Below, piece after piece: positions 9,163-17,107 of a stretch of 55,402 bases of DNA; within the stretch, counting starts at the first letter, position 1, and every line of letters starts with the position of its first letter. The DNA lies in the NCBI GenBank assembly GCA_027623295.1, contig JAQBXR010000017.1, positions 1-55,402 on the forward strand, written 5' to 3'. Position numbers and translations under genes: made by a program. The notes below the pieces were generated by a model. It did no database searches, had not been told where the DNA came from, and worked only from the letters and a program-made list of their open reading frames with translations. The DNA comes from Planctomycetota bacterium. GTDB lineage: Bacteria; Planctomycetota; UBA1135.

Positions 9163-11268
9163 TTAATGGTCTTGGGAGGACCAGTGCAGAGCGCCAAACA
9201 AAGTCGTTTCTAAGGGAATCTGGAAATGCTCCAGGAGTGGGGCGACTGGCAAGGGGAAGTTCTTTGGCCCCGAACTGGACCACGCGCGTTTCGGTTTTAG
9301 ATGCTGCAGTAAGCTGGCAAAGCCATCCGTGGTAAGTCCATGATGAGGGACCAACAAGAGATCCACTGGCCCAGGAGGCAAGCGTTGTACCAGGCTGTGT
9401 AGGGCATAGCCCGATTGGTCCCCGAGCAAAACGGCGCGAAAGTTTTGCAGTCTTATGTCCAGAATATGCCCGGCATCGTTCGAAACGTCGAGCATGGCTC
9501 CTTGGCAACCATAGACTGTGATCTGCCAAGGTTCCATATGGGTAAGCACGCGTGAGGTCATCGGGGGTACTTGGATCTCCTCTAGGCTTAAGCGTTGGCG
9601 CAGAAACGGAACTCCATTTACATGGTCGCGGTCACCATGACTCAGCACCAAACGGTCGGGCACCCTCCAGTGGTGCTGCAAAAGTTCCGGAAACAGAATC
9701 CGTTCCACCAAATCTCGCGGTGCGCGTTCTCCACTGCCAAGGTCAAAACTTAAACTCCCTTCGTCTCCTGCAATCACCACCGCTAAGCCATGTCCCACGG
9801 GAAGCACCGAAAGGCCGGCGCGGTGCGGTGTCGGTCCGAGGAAGCAGAACAGGAACAGACAAGCCATCAACTTGCGAAGGTGAAAGCGTTGCGGAAGTTT
9901 GGGGTAGGTGGCCAGGAAACCGGCAATGGCGGCAAGCGCAATCCAAGCACTGGAAATATGCGTGGTCAGCCAAGGACTCCATGGCGCACCCTCCAAAATC
10001 AAAAAGGCCTTTGTTTCTACCCAACTAATCCCACGCAAGAAGCCATCAACCCAAGGCCCTAATCCAGGGATCAAGGCCAAAAAGGCGCCGCATAAACGAA
10101 ACGGCAACAACACTCCAAGGATGGGGCTCAGCACAATGCTCCACGGCTCGATTGTGCCTTGGACCCAATGTAGGAACGGCATGGAACCTAAAAAGGCGAC
10201 CCAAGAGGCTTGCAGAGTTTTTATCCACAGCGCTTTTTCCTTGGCCATGGCACCCATAATCAAAAAACCTGTAGCGGCATAAGACAGCACAAATCCAAGA
10301 TGCAAACTTGCCGGTGGTAATAAGCAAAGTTCCAGAGTCCAAGCCGCAGCCCATAAATGCATACCCCGGACCGGACGTAGAAAGCGTGCGGCAACATCGC
10401 GCAGAAGCACTGCCCAAAAGGCTCGCATGACCGCCGCCGTCGCCCCAGCAAGGAAGGCGGCAAGGCAGAGTATGGGTAAACGTAAATAGGCGCCTGGTCC
10501 GCGCAAAAGACGGCGGAGGAGCTGGTCCCATAGCCAGAAATGCATGCCGGAAACGGCAAGTAAATGCACCAAACCGAAGCGGCGGTAAGTGTCCTGTAAG
10601 TCCGGCGTAACTTCGCGACGCTCGCCCAGTAATAAGGCCATTGCCAAGCCAGCTTCCCCAGGGGAAAGCGCCTTCTGTAATCGATGACGCACGCCATTGC
10701 GCAGGGCCAACCAAGGAGGAGCCCGCCCGTCTTGAAGTAAACGCCAGCGGAAGGCTTCGAGGCGAAAGGAACGGCCATTGTGAGAAAGCCGCCCTTCCAG
10801 CTGCAGGCGCCCCCCAAGCTGAGGTGCAACTGGGCTACTGTCTGAAACCGCCAAAAGTACACTAGAGGCCGGTGCAAGAGCAAGACCTTGGGCGTTTTGC
10901 ATTTGATCAAAGAGACCCCAGGTTTGATCCTCCTCTACATGCCACTCGCGAAGCCGGGCCGACAAACTGACTGGCCGCGGCTCGAGCAAAACCAAACTTT
11001 GCGCCCGCGGAGCCCGTTGTAAGGCCAAACCAGCCGCAGCAAGTAATAACAACGGTAGTGCTGGATATAGAAACATGCGGTGCATGAGTGCTAATCCGCA
11101 GCAACTTAGCGCCATCCATGTGCCACACTCGGCTAGCCAAAGGGGTGGCGGCCCCGTGTGTAGGAAAAGCCCAGAAAGCAAAATATGGACTACCGCACAC
11201 CACACTGCGGAATGCCATCGCCGGATGCGACGCGGGGGAACGGGGGAATGCGGGGAGGCAAGAGGCAT
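9163..11268 (-). CDS. comEC: ComEC/Rec2-family DNA-uptake channel
   Basis: About 701 residues with the complete ComEC architecture. There is an N-terminal membrane and OB-like region, a central competence domain (GLAMALLLGERREV, LLAVSGMHFWLWDQLL) with many membrane helices, and a C-terminal metallo-beta-lactamase-like domain (LSHGDRDHVNG, LLVPHHG). The protein forms the inner-membrane channel for single-stranded DNA during transformation. The lactamase-like domain keeps the His/Asp motifs and may be the nuclease that degrades the second strand. ATG 11268 is preferred; GTG 11328 would overlap the coaD promoter. It is divergent from coaD and upstream of comM, so both genes probably form one operon. 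Confidence 0.88.
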   Translation of the reverse strand: MPLASPHSPVPPRRIRRWHSAVWCAVVHILLSGLFLHTGPPPLWLAECGTWMALSCCGLALMHRMFLYPALPLLLLAAAGLALQRAPRAQSLVLLEPRPVSLSARLREWHVEEDQTWGLFDQMQNAQGLALAPASSVLLAVSDSSPVAPQLGGRLQLEGRLSHNGRSFRLEAFRWRLLQDGRAPPWLALRNGVRHRLQKALSPGEAGLAMALLLGERREVTPDLQDTYRRFGLVHLLAVSGMHFWLWDQLLRRLLRGPGAYLRLPILCLAAFLAGATAAVMRAFWAVLLRDVAARFLRPVRGMHLWAAAWTLELCLLPPASLHLGFVLSYAATGFLIMGAMAKEKALWIKTLQASWVAFLGSMPFLHWVQGTIEPWSIVLSPILGVLLPFRLCGAFLALIPGLGPWVDGFLRGISWVETKAFLILEGAPWSPWLTTHISSAWIALAAIAGFLATYPKLPQRFHLRKLMACLFLFCFLGPTPHRAGLSVLPVGHGLAVVIAGDEGSLSFDLGSGERAPRDLVERILFPELLQHHWRVPDRLVLSHGDRDHVNGVPFLRQRLSLEEIQVPPMTSRVLTHMEPWQITVYGCQGAMLDVSNDAGHILDIRLQNFRAVLLGDQSGYALHSLVQRLPPGPVDLLLVPHHGLTTDGFASLLQHLKPKRAWSSSGPKNFPLPVAPLLEHFQIPLETTLFGALHWSSQDH

Positions 11269-11330
11269 AGAATCCACAAGGAAGTTGGAAGCTCTTGCCA
11301 GAAGACGGATATCTATGGCCAACGGCACCT

Positions 11331-11336
11331 TACAAT
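11331..11336 (+). promoter_or_regulatory. -10 box TACAAT, leaderless promoter of coaD
   Basis: TACAAT is followed by 6 nt and the ATG at 11343. The same TACAAT-N6-start arrangement recurs at 17096 before the ABC ATPase gene. Confidence 0.6.
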
Positions 11337-11342
11337 CCGAAT

Positions 11343-11837
11343 ATGAGTTCGCCCCGAAAGCGCGCCCTTTTTGCGGGGACCTTTGATCCAGTCACCCTTG
11401 GTCACATAGACCTCATCCAACGCGGCGTCGCCCTGTTCGGCGGCTTGGTGGTGGCGGTGGCGGGCAACCGCAATAAACAGCCGGCGTTCAGCGTGGAGGA
11501 ACGGATTGCCATGTTGCAGGCCGAAGTGAAGCACCTTCCGGTGGAGGTGTTTGGGCTAAAAGGCCTGGTGGTGGAGTTTGCCCAACAGCACGACATCCAA
11601 GTGCTGTTGCGCGGCGTGCGCACGGTGACCGATTTCGAATACGAATACCCTATGGCCATGACCAATCGCGAACTGGCGCCTAAGGTTGAAAGTGTGTTTG
11701 TTATGCCAAACGAGCGCTTCACTTATCTTTCGAGCAGCCTCATCAAAGAGGTTTATGCTGCCGGCGGCGAATTGCCTAAACTCTTACCCGATGCCGTGCA
11801 CCTCGCACTGCAAGAACGCTTCGGCCCAAAATCTTAG
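11343..11837 (+). CDS. coaD: Phosphopantetheine adenylyltransferase
   Basis: A 164-residue protein of normal length for CoaD. It catalyses the penultimate step of coenzyme A synthesis, 4'-phosphopantetheine + ATP to dephospho-CoA + PPi. The nucleotidyltransferase signature GTFDPVTLGHIDLI (with the T/HxGH catalytic His) is near the N-terminus, RGVRTVTDFEYE lies in the middle, and SSSLIKEVYAAGG is the conserved ISSxxIR-type helix. ATG 11343 is fixed by the family N-terminus and by the TACAAT box upstream. ridA follows after 2 nt, forming a bicistronic unit. Confidence 0.95.
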   Translation: MSSPRKRALFAGTFDPVTLGHIDLIQRGVALFGGLVVAVAGNRNKQPAFSVEERIAMLQAEVKHLPVEVFGLKGLVVEFAQQHDIQVLLRGVRTVTDFEYEYPMAMTNRELAPKVESVFVMPNERFTYLSSSLIKEVYAAGGELPKLLPDAVHLALQERFGPKS

Positions 11838-11839
11838 CC

Positions 11840-12217
11840 ATGAACATCATCCATACGGATCGGTCCTCACAAGCCATCGGCCCCTACTCCCAAGCTATTG
11901 AGGTCGATGGATGGGTTTACACCTCGGGTTGCGTGGGCCTCAAAGCCGACAACAGTCTTTCCGGGGAGGATGTTGAGGCGCAAACGCATCAGACTTTCGC
12001 CAACCTTGCCGCAATTCTTGCGGCCGCCGGCTGCACTTTGCAAGATGTGGTCAAAGCCACGGTTTACTTGGCCGACATGGATGAGTTTGTCGCAATGAAT
12101 GCCATCTATAGCGAATACATGGATGGCCATCAACCGGCGCGGTCTTGCGTCGAAGTGCAGCGCCTGCCCAAAGATCTCCGGGTAGAGATCGATGTGATTG
12201 CGCGGAAGAAGGCTTAA
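11840..12217 (+). CDS. ridA: RidA-family enamine/imine deaminase
   Basis: A 125-residue protein of the YjgF/YER057c/UK114 family, at the usual length. It shows IGPYSQAIEV at the N-terminus, Arg in QPARSCVEV that binds the substrate carboxylate, and the C-terminal LPKDLRVEIDVIA with the conserved Glu. RidA hydrolyses reactive enamines and imines released by PLP enzymes such as threonine dehydratase. It is translated from the coaD transcript (2-nt gap). Its stop overlaps the stop of the convergent zinc-ribbon gene by 4 nt. Confidence 0.92.
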   Translation: MNIIHTDRSSQAIGPYSQAIEVDGWVYTSGCVGLKADNSLSGEDVEAQTHQTFANLAAILAAAGCTLQDVVKATVYLADMDEFVAMNAIYSEYMDGHQPARSCVEVQRLPKDLRVEIDVIARKKA

Positions 12218-13104
12218 GGGGTTAAGCGAATTCCCTTTAGAGTGCGACCTTGCCAGTCACTGGTTCTAAAGAAGTGCTTAAACTTGCCACTTTCATCCCA
12301 TTGGGAAAGTGAAACGCGTTCACGCTCGAACTTCTCGTCTTCGAACAGAAGTTCCAGTTGGGCATAACCTAGCTCCATAGCCGAAAGGGCGGCCGCTTCT
12401 TGCATGCTTGCTGTGGAGCGCAAGGCATCGAAGGCAGAGGTTGAGTCCGGGTAGGTTTGGAGCTTCTCGAACGAGAGAACCAACTCGTTATCGTCTTCCG
12501 AGAAATCCAGGTCTACCTTCAAGTAGCTTGCAAAGCCATCTGTTTCCACCGACAAGGATTCTTGCACTACGAAGTCATTGCCAAACATGGCATCGTAATA
12601 GGAAGCGATTTCCGATCGCTTCAGCCAAATGCTCGCGCCAAAACCGATGACGACTAAGACCAGCACCCACCATTGCTTCCGCGCAAGATCGAGCAAGTTT
12701 AGTTTTGGAATAGGAGACCAAGGCTGCTCTCGAGTGATCCCGCGGATGCCGTCCTCGTGAACTTGCAGAAGCGTTTCTGTGCGTTTCGTTTCATGAAACT
12801 CCACCAGGCGCAAAGTGCAAAGCACGGTTGCAATAGCCATGGCGATGCCCGCAATCAACATACCGGCCGCATCGAAATCAAAAAAGATTGCAATAAGAGT
12901 GGAGCTGCCTACTAAGGTAGCCAATAAGGTCACCAAGAGTCGCGATGCATTTCCCCCTTGCAGGTTAAGGCGATCGCTGAAATTGGGGTTCGCCGGCGGC
13001 TCCAATCGCAGCCGATGACGTTTGCCAAAAACCTCCTGTCCACAGTTTGGACAGAAGGTGGCGCTCGCGGTCATTCGCATATCGCAGTAGCTGCATTCAG
13101 GCAC
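12214..13104 (-). CDS. Zinc-ribbon membrane protein of unknown function
   Basis: 296 residues, not recognised as a named family. It begins with a four-Cys zinc ribbon (CSYC at 4-7, CPNCG at 18-22). A basic linker follows, then two adjacent membrane helices around residues 58-100, a cytoplasmic stretch of about 50 residues, a third helix near 140-160 and a C-terminal domain of about 130 residues rich in acidic residues. The layout suggests an inner-membrane protein with a cytoplasmic zinc domain and an exported C-terminal domain. The start is the GTG at 13104, supported by a TAACAT box 6 nt upstream and by the ribbon lying at the extreme N-terminus, as in other zinc-ribbon membrane proteins. 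It is divergent from the nucleotidase gene. Confidence 0.7.
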   Translation of the reverse strand: MPECSYCDMRMTASATFCPNCGQEVFGKRHRLRLEPPANPNFSDRLNLQGGNASRLLVTLLATLVGSSTLIAIFFDFDAAGMLIAGIAMAIATVLCTLRLVEFHETKRTETLLQVHEDGIRGITREQPWSPIPKLNLLDLARKQWWVLVLVVIGFGASIWLKRSEIASYYDAMFGNDFVVQESLSVETDGFASYLKVDLDFSEDDNELVLSFEKLQTYPDSTSAFDALRSTASMQEAAALSAMELGYAQLELLFEDEKFERERVSLSQWDESGKFKHFFRTSDWQGRTLKGIRLTP

Positions 13105-13110
13105 TCGACT

Positions 13111-13116
13111 ATGTTA
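13111..13116 (-). promoter_or_regulatory. -10 box TAACAT, leaderless promoter of the zinc-ribbon gene
   Basis: On the minus strand TAACAT, then 6 nt, then the GTG at 13104. It faces away from the TATCAT box of the nucleotidase gene, and both promoters share a 50-bp spacer. Confidence 0.5.
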
Positions 13117-13142
13117 GCTGTGAGATTCGCACCTCGCTGCTT

Positions 13143-13148
13143 TATCAT
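13143..13148 (+). promoter_or_regulatory. -10 box TATCAT, leaderless promoter of the nucleotidase-like gene
   Basis: TATCAT is followed by three tandem GTG codons (13149, 13152, 13155). The 6-nt rule used elsewhere in the window selects the GTG at 13155 as the start. Confidence 0.5.
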
Positions 13149-13154
13149 GTGGTG

Positions 13155-13748
13155 GTGAGTGAACAACCCTTCATCCTTGGCCTCGATCTTGACGGCTGCA
13201 CCGCAGACTTTTACGAAGGGCTGCGCCCGATTGCTGCGGAGTGGCTGGGGGTACCCTTGGACAGTTTGGATCCAGAAGTTTCGTATGGCTTAGTGGAGTG
13301 GGGGGTGCCGGAAGCGCCTGGCGGATATAAGGCCTTACACCGGTTTGCAGTAACCCAACGCGACTTATTCCGCAATTTGAACCCAATGGAGCGAGCGCCG
13401 CAAGTGTTACGTGAGTTGTCGGCAGCGGGGGTGCAGATTCGAATTATTACTCATCGGTTGTTTATTGGACGGTTTCATCAGACTGCTGTGCAACAAACCA
13501 TTGGCTGGTTGGATCATCACGATATTCCGTATTATGACTTGTGTTTCATGGGCGACAAGAAGGCGGTCGGTGCACATTTTTACATTGAAGATGCGCCAAG
13601 AAATATTGAGCAGTTGCGGGAAGATGGCAACGAAGTTCTGGTTTACGCCAACTCCACCAATCGCAAGGTTGGTGGCGCACGAGCCGAGAATTGGGCCGCG
13701 GTGAAGGCCGCCGTGCTGAAAGCGCAAGCCGCCTGGATGGCTTCTTAA
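13155..13748 (+). CDS. HAD-type 5'(3')-deoxyribonucleotidase-like protein
   Basis: 197 residues with the HAD nucleophile motif LGLDLDGCTADF (Asp11, Asp13), motif II Thr in IIThR-like RIITHR, Lys in GDKKAVGAHF, and the acidic motif IEDAPRN near the C-terminus. The arrangement and the aromatic-rich cap resemble the NT5C-type 5'(3')-deoxyribonucleotidases that dephosphorylate dNMPs; the exact substrate is inferred. There is a choice of three tandem GTG starts; 13155 was selected from the TATCAT-N6 spacing, which places it immediately before the conserved N-terminus. The next gene is convergent, 12 nt away. Confidence 0.72.
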   Translation: MSEQPFILGLDLDGCTADFYEGLRPIAAEWLGVPLDSLDPEVSYGLVEWGVPEAPGGYKALHRFAVTQRDLFRNLNPMERAPQVLRELSAAGVQIRIITHRLFIGRFHQTAVQQTIGWLDHHDIPYYDLCFMGDKKAVGAHFYIEDAPRNIEQLREDGNEVLVYANSTNRKVGGARAENWAAVKAAVLKAQAAWMAS

Positions 13749-13760
13749 GGCAAGCTTCGA

Positions 13761-14594
13761 TTAGTCAGCCGCGCGGTTGGCTACTTTCTGCAGTGCCAAT
13801 AAGGTCAGGCCAAGTGCTAGGCTGGGCACTAGCATGAGCCAAGCTGAATCGACGAGTGGATTCATAGCCGCCAACCCGTCGGATGCAAGCCCACCCCACG
13901 AAACAGCTGGAGGCTCTACACCTAAGCCGAGGAAACTTAGAAAAGCTTCCATCAAAATGACCCGCGGAACGGTGAGCAATAGCATGACCCTTAAAGCGGG
14001 CATCATGTTGGGCAATATGTGACGCCAAAGAATGCCCAAACTTTTCATGCCGCTAGCTTCTGCAGCTTGCACGAAGGGTTGTTTGCGTAAGCGAAGCGCT
14101 TCAGCGCGGGCTACACGGGCTGTGGGTAGCCAAAATAGAACACCTACTGCAACGAAGAAAAGTTGCAGGCGCCCAAAACCAACCACTGCCAGGTCGGCGC
14201 GATATTCCTGCAAGATGGAAAGCAAGAACAGCACAAAAACCACCATAGGGATACTTTCGAGGGCATCTGCGAAGCGCATTTGCAACCGATCCCAGCGCCC
14301 ACCAAGAAAGCCCGCGAGTGCGCCATAAGGAATACCAATCAACATGGCGACTAGCGTGCCGAAGAACCCAACTGCCAAAGAAATACGGGCACCCCATAAA
14401 ACGCGCGCTAATAAATCACGGCCTTGTGCATCGGTGCCGAGGAATGGAGCAGAGGTCCATTGCGGCGGGGTGAGACGCGCATCGGGATCCATGGCGCGGA
14501 AATCGGCGAGGGGAAGCCACGGTGCGAGCAAGGCGGTCAGCGATAAGACAATGAGGAAAGTCCACGCAACTTTTTGACTTTGCGAGGTCCTCAT
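13761..14594 (-). CDS. Peptide/nickel-type ABC transporter permease, DppC/OppC-like
   Basis: About 277 residues with a first membrane helix, the conserved FLGTDAQGRDLLARVLWGAR segment typical of OppC/DppC N-termini, five further helices, and the EAA loop (EAASGMKSLGILWRHILPN) that docks on the ATPase. The C-terminus has the family's FLSFLGLGVEPPAVSWGG. It forms one half of the inner-membrane pore. ATG 14594 overlaps the stop of the upstream permease gene as ATGA, indicating translational coupling. It is the last gene of a three-gene minus-strand operon whose ATPase is encoded divergently at 17108. Confidence 0.9.
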   Translation of the reverse strand: MRTSQSQKVAWTFLIVLSLTALLAPWLPLADFRAMDPDARLTPPQWTSAPFLGTDAQGRDLLARVLWGARISLAVGFFGTLVAMLIGIPYGALAGFLGGRWDRLQMRFADALESIPMVVFVLFLLSILQEYRADLAVVGFGRLQLFFVAVGVLFWLPTARVARAEALRLRKQPFVQAAEASGMKSLGILWRHILPNMMPALRVMLLLTVPRVILMEAFLSFLGLGVEPPAVSWGGLASDGLAAMNPLVDSAWLMLVPSLALGLTLLALQKVANRAAD

Positions 14595-15511
14595 GACAAA
14601 GCCTCCAAGCGTGGATCGACCCGGGCCATGAGTACATCGGCGCACAAGGTACATAGGCCAAGTAATGCGGTGTAAACCACAGTGACGCCGAGTGCGAGAG
14701 TGTAGTCACGTGATAAGGCGGCTTGCACAAAGAAGGTGCCAAGGCCGGGTAGCGCGAAAACTTTTTCAATCACTAGGGAGCCGGTAAGAATGGCAGCGCT
14801 TGCCGGTCCCAGAAAGGCGAGTACCGGGCCTAAACTTGGGCGCAGAACGTAACGTCGAGAGATGATGCGTGGCGGTAAACCTTCCGCGGTGGCATGGCGA
14901 AAAGCATCGCTGGCCAAGGCTTGCCTTGCTTTACTGCGGACTAAAAGAAGGATTTGCGCGCTGAGTGGTAAACCGAGGCATAGCCAGGGAAGCAAGAAGT
15001 TTTGGAGACCACCAAGACCGGCGGGTGGAAGCCACTTCAACTGAAAGCTGAACACCGCGAGTAATAAACCGGCGATAACGAAGTTGGGTAAGGCTAAGAG
15101 GAGAGTGCCGCCGCCATACACCATCTTGCCGTCCAAGGCATGTGCGCGACGTGCGGTGTAAAGCCCCGCAGGGATTCCAACGAGTAGGGCAATCAGTAAT
15201 GCGCCGCCGCCGAGAAGCAAGGAAATGGGGAGTGCATCGGCAAGTAAGGTCGACACTTGGGTATCGCGATAACGCAAGGATGGGCCAAAATCGCCACGGA
15301 GCAAACCAGAGAGTGCGTGGCCGTATTGCGCCAAGAAAGGTTGGTCTAATCCATAGCGCTGCTCCAAAGCTTGGAGGACTAAGGGGTCTAAGGCGCGGGC
15401 GTCATCGAAGGGGCCACCACGCGTGGTGCGCATCATGAAGAATGCGAGTGCATGCACCAATAAGATGCCGAGAATCCAAGCGAAGATGCGTCGTAAGAGG
15501 CGAAACTTCAT
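14591..15511 (-). CDS. Peptide/nickel-type ABC transporter permease, DppB/OppB-like
   Basis: About 306 residues with six membrane helices. It has the OppB/DppB N-terminal element (MMRTTRGGPF), then LEQRYGLDQPFLAQYG and GDFGPSLRYRDTQV in the first external loop. The EAA-type loop reads HATAEGLPPRIISRRYVLRPSL and LVIEKVFALPGLG follows. It is the partner of the DppC-like permease. The ATG at 15511 overlaps the stop codon of the binding-protein gene (ATGA). The start at 15544 would add 11 residues within the upstream gene and is less likely. Confidence 0.9.
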   Translation of the reverse strand: MKFRLLRRIFAWILGILLVHALAFFMMRTTRGGPFDDARALDPLVLQALEQRYGLDQPFLAQYGHALSGLLRGDFGPSLRYRDTQVSTLLADALPISLLLGGGALLIALLVGIPAGLYTARRAHALDGKMVYGGGTLLLALPNFVIAGLLLAVFSFQLKWLPPAGLGGLQNFLLPWLCLGLPLSAQILLLVRSKARQALASDAFRHATAEGLPPRIISRRYVLRPSLGPVLAFLGPASAAILTGSLVIEKVFALPGLGTFFVQAALSRDYTLALGVTVVYTALLGLCTLCADVLMARVDPRLEALS

Positions 15512-17046
15512 TGTGCCAAGGCCTTCGGATAAAGTGCTGCCCAATCAATGACGCCAGAGGCGTTGCGGGTAAAGCCCCCAAGTTGTGGCGCCACCAGTTC
15601 TTGCCCGACGTCGAGCAGGAGCGGCACGATGACCGCTTGTTGCAGCAACATGGTTTCAGCTTGCGCGAGTAAGTCCAAACGCAAAATTGGTTCGCCGCAA
15701 TCGGCAGCCCACTGCAGGAGTTTTTTATACTCAGGGTCAGCAAAACCGGTGCGGTTGTTGCCGCTTTCTGCAACGAAGTTTTCAAGAAAAGTAAGTGGAT
15801 CCAAATAGTCGCCCACCCAACTCGAGTGGCTCACTTGATACTCCAATCCACGCTGCGCTGGGAAAAAGGTTTTCGCTTCTTGGTTCGCAAGCGCCACTTG
15901 CACGCCAATATTTGCAGCCCACTGCTGCTGCAGAACTTCGGCTAGATTGCGGTTGAAGTCAGAGCTTGGGTAGAGGTATTCCAAATGCGGAAGACCTTCT
16001 GGATGACGTTTCTGATAACGACTTAAAGCCTCTTTGGCGAGCCCTAAATCAAAGTTCGGCCCCCCAACTGCTGGATAGCCATCGGTGAAGGGTGGTACCA
16101 AACTGCTTGCTGCAGGGCGACCTCCACCAAGGTTGCGCGCCACTTCTTCGCGGTCAATGGCATGGATCAAAGCGAGGCGTAGATCCTTGTCCTGGAAGGG
16201 GCCTTCCTGCATTTGGAAACGCAGAAAGTAGGTGGCGAACTGTGGCCTCGGTTGAAAGGCACTGGCGTACTCCCGATGCAAAGCAGGCACTGCAAGGTCG
16301 GGGACGTTAGGAGTGAACCAAACCTCTCCGGCAAGGAATAAGTTGAGTGCGGTGAACTGCGATTCCAAAGTTAAGAAATCTATGCTCTCAAAACCAAGCT
16401 CAATTTGACGCCAGGAGTATGGATTGCGCACTACACGAATACGATCGCGAATCCGTCGTTCCTCTAGCTGGTAAGGGCCGCTGCAAGGGAGCGGGTCTGG
16501 TGTGGAACCAGGAGCGGCATTGCGTAATGCCGCAGGGATTGGAAAAAGCGCATGGAAAGCGCACATGCGATCGAACAACGGTTGCGGTGCAGGAAAGTGC
16601 ACCTGTACGGAGCGCAGTTCTTGATTTGCAAAAACCTCGGCACTTGTCATCCAAACGGCATAGTCTGCACCGGTTGCTGGAAGCGCAAGGCGTTCCCAGG
16701 AAGCACGCACATCTTCCACGGTGAGGGGAGTGCCATCGGACCAACGTAAGTCTTCGCGCAGCGTGAAGGTCCAAACCCGACCAGAGGGGTCTTCCTTGTG
16801 CCAGGATTCCGCTAAGCCGGGCACCACTTCCAAGGTGGAAGGATCGAGGCGGGTGAGTCCTTCAAAAAGCGCGGAAAAAATACGGCCTCCAGCGGTGGTG
16901 GAGGTGATTTGCGGGTCCAAGACTTCCACGTCCGGGCCATTGGCAACGGTCAAAGCCGCGCGCGGTGGCATACATCCAACAGTCCCGGAGCAGAGCACCA
17001 GCCAGGCAAGCGCCCAGCGCGGTCGGAATCGGGGAAGCGAAGTCAC
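15508..17046 (-). CDS. ABC transporter substrate-binding lipoprotein, family 5
   Basis: About 512 residues. An N-terminal signal ends in a lipobox-like GTVGC, so the protein is probably lipidated. The mature part starts with the SBP_bac_5 hallmarks DVEVLDPQITST, ALFEGLTRLDP and DLRWSDGTPLTVEDV, and continues with YLRF/ALIHAIDREEVARN. Proteins of this family deliver di- or oligopeptides, nickel chelates or sugars to a DppBC-type pore; the ligand cannot be read. GTG 17046 was chosen over TTG 17052 because a TATCCT box lies 6 nt before it. It is divergent from the double-ATPase gene, with a spacer of about 60 bp. Confidence 0.88.
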   Translation of the reverse strand: MTSLPRFRPRWALAWLVLCSGTVGCMPPRAALTVANGPDVEVLDPQITSTTAGGRIFSALFEGLTRLDPSTLEVVPGLAESWHKEDPSGRVWTFTLREDLRWSDGTPLTVEDVRASWERLALPATGADYAVWMTSAEVFANQELRSVQVHFPAPQPLFDRMCAFHALFPIPAALRNAAPGSTPDPLPCSGPYQLEERRIRDRIRVVRNPYSWRQIELGFESIDFLTLESQFTALNLFLAGEVWFTPNVPDLAVPALHREYASAFQPRPQFATYFLRFQMQEGPFQDKDLRLALIHAIDREEVARNLGGGRPAASSLVPPFTDGYPAVGGPNFDLGLAKEALSRYQKRHPEGLPHLEYLYPSSDFNRNLAEVLQQQWAANIGVQVALANQEAKTFFPAQRGLEYQVSHSSWVGDYLDPLTFLENFVAESGNNRTGFADPEYKKLLQWAADCGEPILRLDLLAQAETMLLQQAVIVPLLLDVGQELVAPQLGGFTRNASGVIDWAALYPKALAQ

Positions 17047-17052
17047 GCCCAA

Positions 17053-17058
17053 AGGATA
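17053..17058 (-). promoter_or_regulatory. -10 box TATCCT, leaderless promoter of the binding-protein operon
   Basis: Minus-strand TATCCT, 6 nt, then the GTG at 17046. It is back-to-back with the TACAAT box at 17096-17101, so both halves of the ABC importer could be controlled from one 60-bp region. Confidence 0.5.
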
Positions 17059-17095
17059 ACGCTGGAGCGATGCGGAATCATTCCCTCATGCGCCG

Positions 17096-17101
17096 TACAA
17101 T
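17096..17101 (+). promoter_or_regulatory. -10 box TACAAT, leaderless promoter of the ABC ATPase gene
   Basis: TACAAT, 6 nt, then the GTG at 17108. Identical box and spacing to the coaD promoter. Confidence 0.6.
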
Positions 17102-17107
17102 CGGAGC

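Noticed and set aside
10046-10910. Long minus-strand open frames in other frames within comEC
   Set aside because: The ComEC frame has the domain motifs; the alternatives are frame-shifted copies of a hydrophobic gene.
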